A DNA stretch of 64,000 nt from Cupriavidus oxalaticus (GCF_004768545.1 NZ_CP038635.1:3637486-3701485); one strand, 5' to 3'. Positions 52,214 to 63,062 are shown, counted from the stretch's first letter. Numbers and translations are program-made. The notes: generated by a model from the letters alone, not told the origin.

Positions 52214-53185
52214 ATGACCCACCCCGCCCACCTCGACGCCTACCCCGTCGACGTCGCCTTCCCCGACATCCGCCCCTACGCCCCCGGCAACAGCGGCATC
52301 CCCTACCTGTACTCCTTCGACAGCGGCCAGCCCGGCCCGCACGTGATGGTCAACGCCCTGACCCACGGCAACGAGGTCTGCGGCGCCATCGCCGTCAAGG
52401 CATTGCTCGACCACCACCTGCGCCCGCGCCGCGGCCGCCTGACGCTGGCCTTCGCCAACGTCGATGCCTATCACAGCTTCGACCCGGCCCGGCCCGACGC
52501 CTCGCGCTTCGTCGACCAGGACTTCAACCGCGTCTGGACCGCCGGCACTTTGGACGACACCAGCCGCGATTCCTCCGAGCTGCGCCGCGCGCGCGCCATG
52601 CGCCCGGTGATCGACACCGTCGACCTGTTGCTCGACCTGCATTCGATGCATGAGAAAAGCCGCCCGCTGATCGTCTCGGGCCCGCTCGACAAGGGCATCG
52701 CCCTGTCGCGCGCGCTGGGCGCGCCGGCCGACGTGATCGTCGACGAAGGCCATCCCGAAGGCCGCCGCATGCGCGACTACGACGGCTTTGGCGATCCCGC
52801 CAGCCCGCGCAATGCGCTGCTGATCGAATGCGGCCAGCACTGGGAGCCGGCTGCCGTGACGGTGGCGCAGGACAGCACCGCGCGCTTCCTGATGCACGCC
52901 GGCGTGGTCGACGCCGCCGACCTGCCCGCCGGCTGGCTGCAGCCGCTGCCCGCCGCGCAGCGGGTGGTACGCGTGACCGAGCCGGTGGTCGCCACCGGCA
53001 TGGATTTCCGCTTTGCCGGCCCCTATACCGGCCTGGAGACCTTTGCCGACGCCGGCGCGGTCATCGGCTGGCGCGACGGCGAGCCGGTGGTGACGCCGTA
53101 TCCCGACTGCGTGCTGGTGATGCCTTCGCTGCGCCAGCTTCGCCCCGGCGTGACCGTGGTGCGGCTGGGCCGGCTCGAACGCTGA
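52214..53185 (+). CDS. Succinylglutamate desuccinylase / aspartoacylase family protein
   Basis: A 323-aa zinc carboxypeptidase-like deacylase of the AstE/AspA family. Zinc ligands are in HGNE (His and Glu near residues 50-53) and DLHSMHE (His near 145); the catalytic Glu is likely in LIECGQHWEP. RFVDQDFNRVW matches the substrate-binding Arg/Asn region. Family members hydrolyse N-acyl-amino acids to the amino acid and a carboxylate. Position behind a Bug receptor and a LysR regulator makes a compact uptake-and-hydrolysis cluster. Confidence 0.88.
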   Translation: MTHPAHLDAYPVDVAFPDIRPYAPGNSGIPYLYSFDSGQPGPHVMVNALTHGNEVCGAIAVKALLDHHLRPRRGRLTLAFANVDAYHSFDPARPDASRFVDQDFNRVWTAGTLDDTSRDSSELRRARAMRPVIDTVDLLLDLHSMHEKSRPLIVSGPLDKGIALSRALGAPADVIVDEGHPEGRRMRDYDGFGDPASPRNALLIECGQHWEPAAVTVAQDSTARFLMHAGVVDAADLPAGWLQPLPAAQRVVRVTEPVVATGMDFRFAGPYTGLETFADAGAVIGWRDGEPVVTPYPDCVLVMPSLRQLRPGVTVVRLGRLER

Positions 53186-53214
53186 GCCGGGTTGGAAGGT
53201 CAGGGTCTGCCTGA

Positions 53215-53769
53215 TCAGGCTCCCGCCGTCGGTGCCGGCAATGTGCCCGCCGACGGCGCCGGCGGCGGCAGCATGCCCGGGAACAGCTGCTCGACCAGCT
53301 CGTTCAGCTTGGACGCCGGGTCCACGAGATTGCTCAGGTTGAGCCCGCCCGCGCTGCGGTTGGCGCTGTAGATCGCCTTGCCGACGCGGTCGCCCTGGCG
53401 AAAGACTGTGATGTCCACGCTGTCCAGGTATGACGTCCAGAACCAGGCGCTGCGCGCGCTGTAATACGCCACCATCGGGCACGCCATCGCCGACGCTGCC
53501 TCGGCCTGCAGCATCTTCACTTCGAAGTTGCGGTGTTCCAGCGAGGCACGGAAGGCCTCGACATAGTTGTTGCCGCTCACCGGGTTCACCACCACGCACA
53601 GCAGCATGCCGTTGGCGCCGTAGTCGCCGCGCGGGCCGCCGCCGGCGGGCACCTGGAACGCGGTATTGGGATCGGAGCGGTCGGGGCGGTCGACCGGGGT
53701 CACGGCCTGGTAGGTCGAGCAGCCGCACAGCAGCAGGCCGACGCTGGCGGCCAGCAGGGCTTTGTTCAT
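53215..53769 (-). CDS. Uncharacterised lipoprotein
   Basis: A 184-aa predicted lipoprotein with lipobox LCGC (Cys17). The mature part has GANGMLLCVVVNPVSGNNYVEAFRASLEHRNFEVKML, a possible alpha/beta fold, then a helical C-terminus and a Pro/Ala-rich tail. It may belong to the Sbal_3080 lipoprotein group; function unknown. It converges on the deacylase gene with 29 bp between the stops and no clear terminator. Confidence 0.75.
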   Translation of the reverse strand: MNKALLAASVGLLLCGCSTYQAVTPVDRPDRSDPNTAFQVPAGGGPRGDYGANGMLLCVVVNPVSGNNYVEAFRASLEHRNFEVKMLQAEAASAMACPMVAYYSARSAWFWTSYLDSVDITVFRQGDRVGKAIYSANRSAGGLNLSNLVDPASKLNELVEQLFPGMLPPPAPSAGTLPAPTAGA

Positions 53770-53906
53770 GGGAATCCTGGATGGCTTGGGGCACTGCCGC
53801 CGGCGCGCAATGCGGGCAGCGTGCCTTCACACTGTAGGCGCTGCCGGCGCCGGCCAATTCCCGGAACAGAGACGCAAAACCGGCGCTGCTGCGCCGGCGT
53901 GGCGCG

Positions 53907-54107
53907 TCAGCCGCCCGCCCCGCCTTGCGCGAGCCGGCCCACCAGGATCAGGCAGAACGCAGCCAGGCACAGCCCGACCACCGCGACCTGCAGCCGCGTC
54001 ACGGGCCGGCCGCCCAGCAGGGTCTCGCTAAGCCAGCGCGGCGAAGCCAGGCCGGCGGCGGTCGCCGCCAGGATGATGAGCGCAAGCACGGACAGCACGG
54101 ATTGCAT
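53907..54107 (-). CDS. Small two-TM membrane protein
   Basis: A 66-aa protein with two hydrophobic segments (residues 3-21 and 40-60) joined by a loop with SPRWLSETLLGGRP. GGAGA lies upstream of the ATG. It begins 27 bp after the OB-fold gene and is co-transcribed with it. No known family recognised. Confidence 0.7.
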   Translation of the reverse strand: MQSVLSVLALIILAATAAGLASPRWLSETLLGGRPVTRLQVAVVGLCLAAFCLILVGRLAQGGAGG

Positions 54108-54134
54108 CGCAGGTTCTCCGGTTCAGGCTTGCGC

Positions 54135-54713
54135 TCAGTTGGCGCCGCCGCGCAGCAGGCAGTCGCGCAGCAGCGGCACGCCATCGGCCACGCCCGCGCC
54201 GTTGCACTCCACCGCCACCTTCTGGCCGCGCCGCACCATGGTGGCGCGGGCCTCCACTTCGCAGACCCGGCCCGCCGGGCCGCAGATCTGCCGTTGCAGC
54301 AGCAAGGCACGCACATTGGCGGCGGGATCGTTGGTGCGAATATCGACAAACACCTGCTCGCCCTCGCGGCGCACGCCGCTGGCCACGCCTTCGACGATCA
54401 CGTAGCGGTTCAGGTAACGCGCATCCGCGGCCTTGGGATCGTTGCGGTAGTCGTCCAGGATGGCGCCGGCCTGGTATTGCGGCAGGCGGTCGGCGGGCCG
54501 CTGCGGGTCGATGCTGACCGGGTCCAGCGTGCCGTCGCGCGGCACGCCGCGCACATCGCTGGCCGTGGCAACGGGCGCGCTGGCCTGCGCCGGCGTTGCG
54601 GAATCAGCGGGTGCGGCGGCGTCTTCATGCCGGTCATTGCCGGCAAGCCACAACATGCCAAGGACAGCCACGGCGACGATGGCAACGAGGATCTGCTGGG
54701 TACGGTTCAACAT
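54135..54713 (-). CDS. OB-fold (tRNA_anti-like) envelope protein
   Basis: A 192-aa protein with an N-terminal membrane anchor (residues 8-24), a low-complexity Ala/Pro linker, and a C-terminal domain (about 95-192) reading YLNRYVIVEGVASGVRREGEQVFVDIRTND, characteristic of the tRNA_anti-like family (PF12869). Such domains are exported OB folds of unknown binding target. Two Cys pairs (ICGPAGRVC and later ECNG...RDC) could form disulfides in the periplasm. Confidence 0.75.
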   Translation of the reverse strand: MLNRTQQILVAIVAVAVLGMLWLAGNDRHEDAAAPADSATPAQASAPVATASDVRGVPRDGTLDPVSIDPQRPADRLPQYQAGAILDDYRNDPKAADARYLNRYVIVEGVASGVRREGEQVFVDIRTNDPAANVRALLLQRQICGPAGRVCEVEARATMVRRGQKVAVECNGAGVADGVPLLRDCLLRGGAN

Positions 54714-54755
54714 CTGGCGGTCTGCCTGGGAGCATGCAAAAAGGCGAAAGCGCGA

Positions 54756-56000
54756 TTATGCGCCACCCGAAGCGCAGAAGCGCCCGATTGCAGCCACCGC
54801 GTGCTCCACCCCGCGCTCCGCCGCAACGGCGCGCCCCAGCGCGGCGGCCTTGCCGCGCGTCTCGGGGCGCTCGGTAAAGGCGATCATCGACGCCAGCCGC
54901 GCTGCGTCGATCTTGTGCCCCGGCACGTACGCCGGCGCCACGCCCAGCGCCGCCAGCCGTCCCGCCCAGAAGAACTGGTCGCCCGCGAACGGCAGCACGA
55001 TCGATGGCACGCCGGCCGCCGCCACCGCGTGCGTGGTGCCGGCCCCGCCATGATGGATCGCCGCCGCCACGCGCGGCAGCAGCCAGTCATGCGGCGTGGC
55101 CCCGATCACATGGAAGTTGGCTGGCAGCGCCGACACATCGATGCCCGACCAGCCCGGATAGAACAGCGCGCGCCGGCCATCGACGGCCTGCAGCATGGCC
55201 TTGACCACCTTCTGCCGGTCAAAGCCCGCCATGCTGCCAAAGCCGATATACAGCGGTGGCGCGCCGGCCGCCAGGAAGTCTCGCAGCGCAGCGCCCGGCT
55301 TCCAGGCCGGCTGCGCCGGCATGTTCCACGCGCCGGTCACCAGCCAGTCCGCATGCCAGTCGCGCGGGCGCGGCACCAGGTGCGGCGAGATCGCGTACAG
55401 CGACGGGAAATCGCGCCACATCGCCCGGCGCGGCGCCACGCCGAACAGCTTCGCGCGCGCCGCGTTGGTGGCATTGCGGAACATGCGCCATAGCACGAAG
55501 TTGATCACCGCATGACTGGCCCGGTTGGCCCAGCCCGGCATGCGCAACGGCGGCAACAGGGCCGACGGGAAATCCCGCGTCGGCGAGATCGGGAACATGC
55601 CCGCGCCGATCACCGGCTTGCCGAGCTGCTCGCCCACGGACAGCGCCACATAAGCCGTCAGCCCCGAAAATACAATGCCATCCGCATCGCGCGCCGCTTC
55701 CGCCAGCTGCGCCATCCACGCCTCGGTGTTCTCCTCCGCAATGCGCCCGAACGCACGCGTGGCCTCGGCCACGTTGCCGCCCTCCGTCATCAGCTTGTGC
55801 AAGGCACCGCCGGGCTGCAGGGTTTGCTGGATGTCGCCGGCCATCGGCGCGAACGGCAGGCCATGCCCGGCGGCCAGCGGTGCCGCGGCGCGTTCGCCAA
55901 GCATCAGCACGTCATGCCCGGCGTCACGCAGGCCCAGGCCGAGGGCTACGATGGGGCGGCAGTCGCCTTGGGTGCCGAAGGTGATGAGGGTGAGGCGCAT
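54756..56000 (-). CDS. UGT-like glycosyltransferase (GT1/RhlB-type)
   Basis: A 414-aa GT-B-fold glycosyltransferase. The N-terminal domain starts MRLTLITFGTQGDCRPIVALGLGLRDAGHDV, as in the GT28-like sterol glucosyltransferase/RhlB group. The C-terminal nucleotide-sugar site has VIGATPHDWLLPRVAAAIHHGGAGTTHAVAAAGVPSIVLPFAGDQFFWA, with the HHGGAGTT motif. The acceptor is unknown, possibly a lipid or hydroxy-fatty acid. No sugar-nucleotide or lipid genes flank it. Confidence 0.9.
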   Translation of the reverse strand: MRLTLITFGTQGDCRPIVALGLGLRDAGHDVLMLGERAAAPLAAGHGLPFAPMAGDIQQTLQPGGALHKLMTEGGNVAEATRAFGRIAEENTEAWMAQLAEAARDADGIVFSGLTAYVALSVGEQLGKPVIGAGMFPISPTRDFPSALLPPLRMPGWANRASHAVINFVLWRMFRNATNAARAKLFGVAPRRAMWRDFPSLYAISPHLVPRPRDWHADWLVTGAWNMPAQPAWKPGAALRDFLAAGAPPLYIGFGSMAGFDRQKVVKAMLQAVDGRRALFYPGWSGIDVSALPANFHVIGATPHDWLLPRVAAAIHHGGAGTTHAVAAAGVPSIVLPFAGDQFFWAGRLAALGVAPAYVPGHKIDAARLASMIAFTERPETRGKAAALGRAVAAERGVEHAVAAIGRFCASGGA

Positions 56001-56036
56001 GGGAGAGGATGGTGGCGCGTTCCGGTTGCGACCGCC

Positions 56037-57464
<1,428 letters not shown>

Positions 57465-57563
57465 GCGGTATTGTCGCAGATCGATTGCAGTTGGCGTGGC
57501 GCGGGTTGCACTTGCAGGAGCGCCGCGCGGCGCGGTGGGTCGGCCGCCATGTCGGGCGGGGCG

Positions 57564-58394
57564 TCAGCTCGCGCCGGGCGGTGGCGGCGGCACGTCGTCG
57601 GGCAGCTCCGCCACGTCCAGGCACTCGCACATCAGCCGGCGCGCGACGATGGCGTCGACAAAGCCGCCCAGCCGCGTCTGCTGCCTGATCAGCTTGCGGT
57701 GCAGCCGCCTGGTATAGCGCGACGGTAGCACCGGTGCCAGCGCCTCGATCGTGTAGCGCAGCCGCTTGCCCGCGATGCGCTGGTCATGCACCGCGCCCAG
57801 GTCGCCTCCCTGTGCGGCCTGCTTCAGCGCGCGCAATCGCTTGCGACCGCGGCGCACACGCTGGCTTGCGAACGGGCCCAGGCGGTCGCGCCGCCCGGCC
57901 TTGCCTCGGGCGGCGACCTTTTCCGCAAGGTGGCCCAGGTGGGCGAGATCGCGTTGCACGACAGGCAACTGTCCGTCGCGGTAGCTGACCAGTGTCGCCA
58001 GCATGGCCGCGCGAGCGCTGTTGCGCCGTGTGGCGGCAACCTCGGCCACGGCGGCCAGCACCGGATCGTCCGGCGCTTTCCCGTGCGCCGGGGCAACGGT
58101 CTCGGCCAGGAACACGTCCCAGTCGCGCACCTCGCTGGTCGCTCGCGCCAGCGTGCGCAGTTCGCGCTTCCAACGCTCGCGCTCCAGCAGTGGCAGCGCT
58201 GGCGCGAGCGCCCACAGCACCGCGCGCGCATAGCGCACCGCTACGCGTAGCTGGTGCAGGTCTTCCGCTTCGTCGCGGTGCAGCAGATCCTGCAGGGACG
58301 TGTCGATCCGCGCCAGGCTGGCCTGTGTCAGCGCGGCAAAGGCAACGACCGGATGCGTCTTGCGGCGCAGCGTGGGCGGCTGGGCGTCAGTCAT
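57564..58394 (-). CDS. CHAD-domain protein
   Basis: A 276-aa protein made of one CHAD domain, a helical polyphosphate-binding fold (PF05235). Conserved His and basic residues line the expected groove: LHQLRVAVRYARAVLW, RTLARATSEVRDWDV and HDQRIAGKRLRYTIEAL. No CYTH phosphatase domain is attached. I start at MTDAQPP (58394); ATG 58406 four codons upstream is possible, and the long frame to 59426 is spurious. The tail is Pro-rich. CHAD proteins localise to polyphosphate or PHB granules (family knowledge), which suits a Cupriavidus host. Confidence 0.88.
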   Translation of the reverse strand: MTDAQPPTLRRKTHPVVAFAALTQASLARIDTSLQDLLHRDEAEDLHQLRVAVRYARAVLWALAPALPLLERERWKRELRTLARATSEVRDWDVFLAETVAPAHGKAPDDPVLAAVAEVAATRRNSARAAMLATLVSYRDGQLPVVQRDLAHLGHLAEKVAARGKAGRRDRLGPFASQRVRRGRKRLRALKQAAQGGDLGAVHDQRIAGKRLRYTIEALAPVLPSRYTRRLHRKLIRQQTRLGGFVDAIVARRLMCECLDVAELPDDVPPPPPGAS

Positions 58395-58583
58395 GGCGGT
58401 CTTCATGCGGTCAGGCGCGCCGGTGGAGACGCAGATGCCACCAGTGTAGGCGACGGCACGCGCGAACGTGCCCGGGCGGCGCATCAGGCGCTGCCGCGGT
58501 TGACAGCGGCCCGCGGTCGCGCTGCAATGCGCACACCGCCTGGTGATGCAGTGACCGTAGCAGTGACCGTACGAGGACCCGCC

Positions 58584-59021
58584 ATGACCACCGAACAGGA
58601 GCGTCTCCTGCTGCGCGACACCATCGCGGCCGGCTTCCGCCAGGCCGCCTTCGTCAATGATGTCGGCATCGCGCTGGCGGATTGCGGGCCGGGCTGGTGC
58701 GAATCGACGCTGGCGATCACCGCGCGTCACCTGCAGCACGGCGGCATCGTCCACGCGGGTGTGCAGGCCACCATGGCCGAGCACACCGCGGGCGCGGCGG
58801 CCACCACCATCCTCGAAGCGGGCCAGCACGTGGTCACCGCGGAATTCAAGATCAACCTGCTCAGGGCCGTGCGCAGCGACCGGCTGCGCTGCCGCGCCGA
58901 CGTGCTCAAGTCCGGCCGCTCGATCATCGTGGTCGAGGCGGATGTGTTTGCGGACGTGCATGGCGAAACGGTGCTGGTAAGCCGCTTCAACGCCACCATG
59001 AGCGTGCTGGACCTGGCCTGA
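58584..59021 (+). CDS. PaaI-family thioesterase
   Basis: A 145-aa hotdog thioesterase. Helix block HLQHGGIVHAGVQATMAEHTAGAAATTILEAGQHVVTAEFKINLLRAV is diagnostic. GAGGA precedes ATG 58584. It is divergent from the CHAD gene and 30 bp before the VOC gene, so the two plus-strand genes form a small operon. Distinct in sequence from the thioesterase at 32707. Confidence 0.9.
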   Translation: MTTEQERLLLRDTIAAGFRQAAFVNDVGIALADCGPGWCESTLAITARHLQHGGIVHAGVQATMAEHTAGAAATTILEAGQHVVTAEFKINLLRAVRSDRLRCRADVLKSGRSIIVVEADVFADVHGETVLVSRFNATMSVLDLA

Positions 59022-59051
59022 GTCCAATCCCAATCCTGCAAGGAGCCAAGC

Positions 59052-59438
59052 ATGATCGACCATACCGGTGCCAGTGTCAGCGATTACGGCAAGAGCCGCG
59101 CGTTCTACCTGGCTGCGCTCGGCGCCATCGGCTACGGCCTCGTCAAGGAATTTCCGGCCAGCGTCACGGGCAGTACCGACGTGGCGGGCTTTGGGCCACC
59201 GGGCAAGCCGGATTTCTGGATCCACCGCGGCGAGCCCAACCGGCCGCCGGTCCACGTGGCCTTCCGCGTGGACAGCCGCGAGCTTGTGGACAGGTTCTAC
59301 CGCGCCGCGATCGAGGCGGGCGGACGGGACAATGGCGCGCCGGGGCTCCGGGCGCACTATCACCCGGATTATTACGGCGCCTTCGTGCTGGACCCGGACG
59401 GGCACAACATCGAGGCGGTGTGTCACAAGCCGGCCTGA
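59052..59438 (+). CDS. VOC-family (glyoxalase/dioxygenase) protein
   Basis: A 128-aa two-beta-alpha-beta-beta-beta metalloenzyme-type protein. IDHTGASVSDYGKSRAFYLAALGAIGY opens the first module and HYHPDYYGAFVLDPDGHNIEAVCH closes the second, with His5, a central His and a late Glu as the probable metal ligands. AAGGAG is upstream. Substrate unknown; similar small VOC proteins are often annotated as lactoylglutathione lyase without evidence. Confidence 0.88.
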   Translation: MIDHTGASVSDYGKSRAFYLAALGAIGYGLVKEFPASVTGSTDVAGFGPPGKPDFWIHRGEPNRPPVHVAFRVDSRELVDRFYRAAIEAGGRDNGAPGLRAHYHPDYYGAFVLDPDGHNIEAVCHKPA

Positions 59439-59462
59439 GCCGGCTGGTGCGGCAGATGGCGA

Positions 59463-60233
59463 TCAGCGCGTCGCCACGATAAACAGCCGCGGGAACGGCA
59501 GCAGCACCGACTTGTCGGGCAGCGCGGGATACGCCTTCGCGATCTCGCTTTCATAGCGCGCCAGGTACGCCAGGCGCCCGGCCTCGTCCAGCGGCTGCAG
59601 GAATGGCCGCAGGCCGCTGCCCTTGAACCACTCCACCACCGCCGCCGCGCCGCCGGCCAGCGGATGGTGGTAGGTGGTCAGCCATACATCCACGCGCCGG
59701 CACAGCGGGCGCAGCAGTTCGTAGTACCACTGCGCCGGCGAACGCTCTGCGCGCGCCTTGCTGGCGCTGGCCAGCTGCTGCGCCCACGGGCTTTCCGCTG
59801 CCACCTGCCGCATCAGCCGGTGCGCGGGCTCTTCCAGGTTGTCGGGCATCTGCACGGCCAGCGTGCCGCCTTCCGAGAGTTTGGAAACGAGCCTGGGAAA
59901 CAGGCTGGCGTGGTCGGGCAGCCATTGCAGCACGGCGTTGGCCAGGATCACGTCGTACGGGCCGGGATCGTCCCACGCGCCGATGTCGGCCACGCGGAAC
60001 TGCACGTCAGGCAGGCGCTTGCGCGCGGCCTCGACCATGTCGCCGGAGCTGTCCAGGCCGGTGATCGATGCGCCGGCATATCGCGCCAGCAATACCTCCG
60101 TGGAATTGCCGGGGCCGCAGCCGATATCCACTGCATTGCGCACGATCTCGTTCGGGATGGCGGCAACGAGATCGCGGACGGGACGGGTGCGTTCGTCTTC
60201 GAAGGCAACGTATTGGCGGGCGGACCAGCTCAT
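59463..60233 (-). CDS. tam: Trans-aconitate 2-methyltransferase
   Basis: A 256-aa SAM-dependent methyltransferase. Motif I VDIGCGPGNSTEVL, motif II LDSSGDMVEAARKR, then ADIGAWDDPGPYDVILANAVLQWLPDH (motif III/post-III), all close to E. coli Tam, which methylates trans-aconitate. Start MSWSARQYVAFEDERTRP is the family N-terminus. The gene is monocistronic, converging with the VOC gene. Confidence 0.92.
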   Translation of the reverse strand: MSWSARQYVAFEDERTRPVRDLVAAIPNEIVRNAVDIGCGPGNSTEVLLARYAGASITGLDSSGDMVEAARKRLPDVQFRVADIGAWDDPGPYDVILANAVLQWLPDHASLFPRLVSKLSEGGTLAVQMPDNLEEPAHRLMRQVAAESPWAQQLASASKARAERSPAQWYYELLRPLCRRVDVWLTTYHHPLAGGAAAVVEWFKGSGLRPFLQPLDEAGRLAYLARYESEIAKAYPALPDKSVLLPFPRLFIVATR

Positions 60234-60313
60234 GGGGATCTCCGGACGTTGAGGCGCAGGCCAGTAGCATACGCCTGCAAAACGCCTGCCGCAGCCAACA
60301 CCGCACGAACGCG

Positions 60314-60343
60314 GCTCCCCTTGCCCGCTTGCGGGAGAGGAGC
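60314..60343. repeat. GCTCCCC-type hairpin, copy 4
   Basis: GCTCCCCTTGCCCGC (60314-60328) pairs imperfectly with GCGGGAGAGGAGC (60331-60343). It lies between the yidC terminator and the tam start, downstream of yidC. Confidence 0.6.
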
Positions 60344-60377
60344 AAACCGCCAGGGAATCAACGCCTGTCAGTCATCA

Positions 60378-60416
60378 AACAAAAAAACAAAAAGCCCGGC
60401 GACTCCGCCGGGCTTT
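60378..60416 (-). terminator. Intrinsic terminator of the rpmH-yidC operon
   Basis: On the minus strand an 11-bp stem (bases 60406-60416 with 60391-60401, 4-base loop) is followed by TTTTTGTTTTTTT. It ends the ribosomal/insertase operon 29 bp after yidC. Confidence 0.9.
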
Positions 60417-60444
60417 CCGCTGACTACATCAACGCAACAGGCAA

Positions 60445-62115
60445 TCAGCTCTTGGCCACCACCGCCGTCTTGCCCTTGCCAAGCATCCGGTTGATCTGCC
60501 ATTGCTGCGCGATCGACAGGATGTTGTTCACCACCCAGTACAGCACCAGGCCGGCGGGGAAGAAGAAGAACATCACCGAGAACACCAGCGGCATGATCGT
60601 CATGACCTTGGCCTGCACCGGATCCGGCGGCGTCGGGTTCAGCTTGGTCTGCACGAACATCGACACGGCCATCACGATCGGCAGGATGTAGAACGGATCC
60701 GGCACCGACAGGTCCTTGATCCAGCCCAGCCACGGCGCGCCGCGCATTTCGACCGACGACAGCAGCACCCAGTACAGCGCGATGAACACCGGGATCTGGA
60801 TCACGATCGGCAGGCAGCCGCCGAGCGGGTTGACCTTCTCGGTGCGGTACAGGCCCATCATCTCCTGGTTCATCTTCTGCGGGTCGTTCTTGTAACGCTC
60901 GCGGATCGCGGTCATGCGCGGCTGCAGGTCCTTCATCTTGCCCATGGACTTGTAGCTTGCCGCCGACAGCGGGAAGAACACCAGCTTGATCAGCACCGTC
61001 AGCGCGATGATCGACCAGCCCCAGTTGCCCAGGAAGCCGTGCAGCTTTTCCAGCAGCCAGAACAGCGGCTTGGCCAGGATGGTCAACCAGCCGTAGTCCT
61101 TCACCAGCTCCAGGCCCGGGGCGATCTTCTCGAGCATGTGCTCTTCCTGCGGACCGGCGAACAGGCGTGCATCGGTGCTCACCGTGGCGCCCGGGGCCAC
61201 TTCGCCCAGCGGCTGCTGGATGCCCACGCGGTACAGGTTCGGATCGATCTGCTGGACGTAGAAGCTGTGCTCCTTGCCGGTCTGCGGGATCCAGGCCGAG
61301 GCAAAGTAATGCTGCACCATCGCCACCCAGCCGTTGTTGGCGGCGGCAGGCACGGTAGCCTTGCCTTTGGCGATGTCTTCAAAGCTGATTTTGTGGTACT
61401 TGTCCGCGTCCGTATAGAGCGCCGGGCCCGTGAAGGTACTGTAGAACTGCGACTGCTCGATCTTGCTGCCATCGCGCGCCAGTTCCAGGTACAGCGTCGG
61501 CGATACCGGCGCGGTGCCCGCGTTGGTCACCGCGAACTTGGTGTCCACCACATAGCTGCCCTTGCGGAAGACATAGGTCTTGGTGAGCTTGACGCCGTTC
61601 TTCTCGGCGGTCAGCACCACTTCCAGCTGCTCGGCGCCGTCCAGGTTGCGCGGACCGGGAGCAGCGGTGAACACCGTGGTGTGGTTCGGCAGGTCGCCGC
61701 CGATCAGGCCCGAGCGCGCCATGTAGGTGTGCACATTGTCACGCTCGAACAGCACCACCGGCTTGCCGTCGTTCTCAAGCTCCTTGAGCAGCTCCAGGCG
61801 CGTCACGATGCCGCCGGCGGTGTCGATCTCGGCGCGCACCGTGTCGGTGGTCACAACGATCTTCTCGCCTGCAGGCTGGGCGGCGGCCTGCGGCGCAGCG
61901 CCGGCGGCCGGGGTTGCTGCGCCCGGCTGGACGTTGGCCTTGGGCACGTCGCCCTGCGCGGCCGCGCCGCTGGCGGCCGGCGCCGAAGCGCCCTGCTGCT
62001 GCGTCGCGCTCGGGAAGAACATCGACGCATGGCCTTGGGAGCGTTGCCAGTTGTCGTAGAGCAGCACGAGGGACATCGAGAAGATGACCCAGAGGATGGT
62101 GCGTTTGATATCCAT
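60445..62115 (-). CDS. yidC: Membrane protein insertase YidC
   Basis: A 556-aa inner-membrane insertase acting alone or with SecYEG. N-terminal TM ([24 protein letters not shown]), a large periplasmic P1 domain (about residues 70-340), then the conserved five-TM core with [23 protein letters not shown], the positive groove residue region [14 protein letters not shown], and [19 protein letters not shown]. Ala/Pro/Gln-rich linker at 35-70. It lies 21 bp after yidD. Confidence 0.97.
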   Translation of the reverse strand: MDIKRTILWVIFSMSLVLLYDNWQRSQGHASMFFPSATQQQGASAPAASGAAAQGDVPKANVQPGAATPAAGAAPQAAAQPAGEKIVVTTDTVRAEIDTAGGIVTRLELLKELENDGKPVVLFERDNVHTYMARSGLIGGDLPNHTTVFTAAPGPRNLDGAEQLEVVLTAEKNGVKLTKTYVFRKGSYVVDTKFAVTNAGTAPVSPTLYLELARDGSKIEQSQFYSTFTGPALYTDADKYHKISFEDIAKGKATVPAAANNGWVAMVQHYFASAWIPQTGKEHSFYVQQIDPNLYRVGIQQPLGEVAPGATVSTDARLFAGPQEEHMLEKIAPGLELVKDYGWLTILAKPLFWLLEKLHGFLGNWGWSIIALTVLIKLVFFPLSAASYKSMGKMKDLQPRMTAIRERYKNDPQKMNQEMMGLYRTEKVNPLGGCLPIVIQIPVFIALYWVLLSSVEMRGAPWLGWIKDLSVPDPFYILPIVMAVSMFVQTKLNPTPPDPVQAKVMTIMPLVFSVMFFFFPAGLVLYWVVNNILSIAQQWQINRMLGKGKTAVVAKS

Positions 62116-62136
62116 GTCTGGCTGTGGTCGGAGAAA

Positions 62137-62454
62137 TCAGGGTCTGGGCAGACGGATTGCGGCAGGCACATGGGGCGCATGGCCTGCCGCGGCATGGACG
62201 GAACGGCCCGATGCGGAGTCCGCCCCGGCTGTGTCGGTTTCCGTGCCCGGCACGGGATCATACCCGCCTTGGGCGAAGGGATGGCAACGGCACAGCCGGC
62301 AGGCGGCCATCCAGCTGCCGCGCGCGGCGCCGTGATGGACGATCGCGTCGCGGGCGTAGTCGGAACAGGTCGGCAGGAAGCGGCACTGCGAGCCCAGGTA
62401 AGGACTCAGGGCGATCTTGTAGATACGCAGCAGGGCTAGCAGGATTCGCTTCAT
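62137..62454 (-). CDS. yidD: Membrane protein insertion efficiency factor YidD
   Basis: A 105-aa protein; the YidD core (1-73) is complete: [59 protein letters not shown]. The C-terminal 30 residues are a His/Ala-rich extension absent from most YidD. It assists YidC by an amphipathic N-terminal helix. It starts 16 bp after rnpA. Confidence 0.94.
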   Translation of the reverse strand: MKRILLALLRIYKIALSPYLGSQCRFLPTCSDYARDAIVHHGAARGSWMAACRLCRCHPFAQGGYDPVPGTETDTAGADSASGRSVHAAAGHAPHVPAAIRLPRP

Positions 62455-62470
62455 GATGAGACCGTCAGGC

Positions 62471-62920
62471 CTAAAGGCCCGGTGGCTGGCTCTGCGGGGC
62501 AGAAGCCGGCGGCGGGACGGGCGGTGCAGGGTTGGCAGCGGGCGGCGGCGGCAGCGGCCTGGCCGCCACTTCCAGCAGGCTGGCGATTTCCGCCGCGCAC
62601 GCCTGTCGGACCGCCGTGCGCGTGGCAAATTCCGCCCGCGGGAATTTTGCCTGCAGGCGCAGCAGCACATCACGCCCCGACAGCTCCTCGCGGCGCTGGC
62701 GGAACAGCTCGCGCGCCATGCGCTTCACCAGGTTGCGCTCGGCGGCGCGCGGCGCGAACTTCTTGCCCACCACCACGCCCAGCCGGGCCTCGGCCTGGCC
62801 GTTGGCGCGCACGTACAGCACGAAATGCGTGCTGCGCCGCCGGGGCCGCAAAGCAAAAACGGATGAAAACTCATCCGTCTTTGTTAGCCTCGCGGCTTTG
62901 GGGAAGGCATGGGCTGACAC
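62471..62920 (-). CDS. rnpA: Ribonuclease P protein component
   Basis: The protein subunit of RNase P, which binds the M1 RNA and 5' leader of pre-tRNAs. [27 protein letters not shown] is the N-terminal fold, and [14 protein letters not shown] the RNR motif. Start is GTG at 62920 ([12 protein letters not shown]); no in-frame ATG lies close by, and the frame to 63124 is spurious. At 149 aa it carries a Pro-rich tail of about 30 residues after the domain, which is unusual but seen in other Burkholderiales. Confidence 0.94.
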   Translation of the reverse strand: MSAHAFPKAARLTKTDEFSSVFALRPRRRSTHFVLYVRANGQAEARLGVVVGKKFAPRAAERNLVKRMARELFRQRREELSGRDVLLRLQAKFPRAEFATRTAVRQACAAEIASLLEVAARPLPPPPAANPAPPVPPPASAPQSQPPGL

Positions 62921-63062
62921 GCTGGGCAAGGCTGGCGAGAGATACTGCTGACTGACTAGCTGGACCCGGCGGCAACCCGGCGCAAACTGCGCAGGCCGTC
63001 CTGGACCCGAGGCAAGAGGCATCGACGGCGCCGCAGGCGCCGTCAGGCCGGTTGCCCGGGCC

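Noticed and set aside
57564..59426. 620-aa minus-strand frame appearing to fuse CHAD to a long N-terminal part
   Set aside because: The upstream half is antisense to the thioesterase and VOC genes; only the last 276 codons look coding.
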